Below, piece by piece: positions 6,299-6,320 of a DNA stretch of 6,320 bases. This DNA comes from Candidatus Minthenecus merdequi (GTDB lineage Bacteria > Bacteroidota > Bacteroidia > Bacteroidales > Paludibacteraceae). The notes under the pieces are model-generated. The model did no database searches, had not been told where the DNA came from, and was given only the letters and a program-made list of their open reading frames with translations. Where the stretch lies: NCBI GenBank assembly GCA_018064385.1, contig JAGHVI010000196.1, forward strand, positions 1 to 6,320. Reading direction: 5' to 3'. Made by a program: the position numbers and the translations under genes. The stretch's first letter is position 1, and every line of letters begins with the position of its first letter.

Positions 6299-6320
6299 CA
6301 TCTTGCTGCTTGTCAGTCGG

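Overview
The window looks like chromosomal DNA of a member of the Bacteroidota, most likely order Bacteroidales. The main reason is that three intergenic promoters share the -7 element TACCTTTG (class TAnnTTTG) with a TTG about 20 bases upstream, which is the primary-sigma promoter type of this phylum. Start codons lack good Shine-Dalgarno sequences and sit behind A-rich leaders, which also fits. Genus cannot be fixed from the sequence.

Layout. Positions 1-1508, minus strand: two tandem rhomboid-family intramembrane serine proteases. The second is cut by the left edge and reads open to base 1. Positions 1509-1734: a divergent intergenic region with back-to-back promoters, runs of A/T, and a perfect 14-bp palindrome just downstream of the rhomboid promoter. 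Positions 1735-2007: an HU-type nucleoid protein, followed by a strong intrinsic terminator. Positions 2071-2101: a third promoter, which drives a tightly packed three-gene operon. The operon holds a single-domain Old Yellow Enzyme-type flavin oxidoreductase (2172-3416), a classical short-chain dehydrogenase/reductase (3409-4191, 8-nt overlap) and a large lipoprotein zinc metallopeptidase with an HEFGH motif (4191-6236, 1-nt overlap). The last 84 bases hold no gene but contain a likely -7 element for a gene beyond the right edge.

How the parts relate. The rhomboids and HU are probably housekeeping or envelope functions expressed divergently. The OYE-SDR pair suggests successive reductions of an enone or enoyl group and a carbonyl on one substrate. 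Both enzymes carry extra hydrophobic segments, so a lipid-like or membrane-associated substrate is a reasonable inference. The role of the periplasm-facing metallopeptidase in the same operon is unknown. This three-gene unit is the part most worth following up. No mobile element, CRISPR array, tRNA or rRNA was seen.
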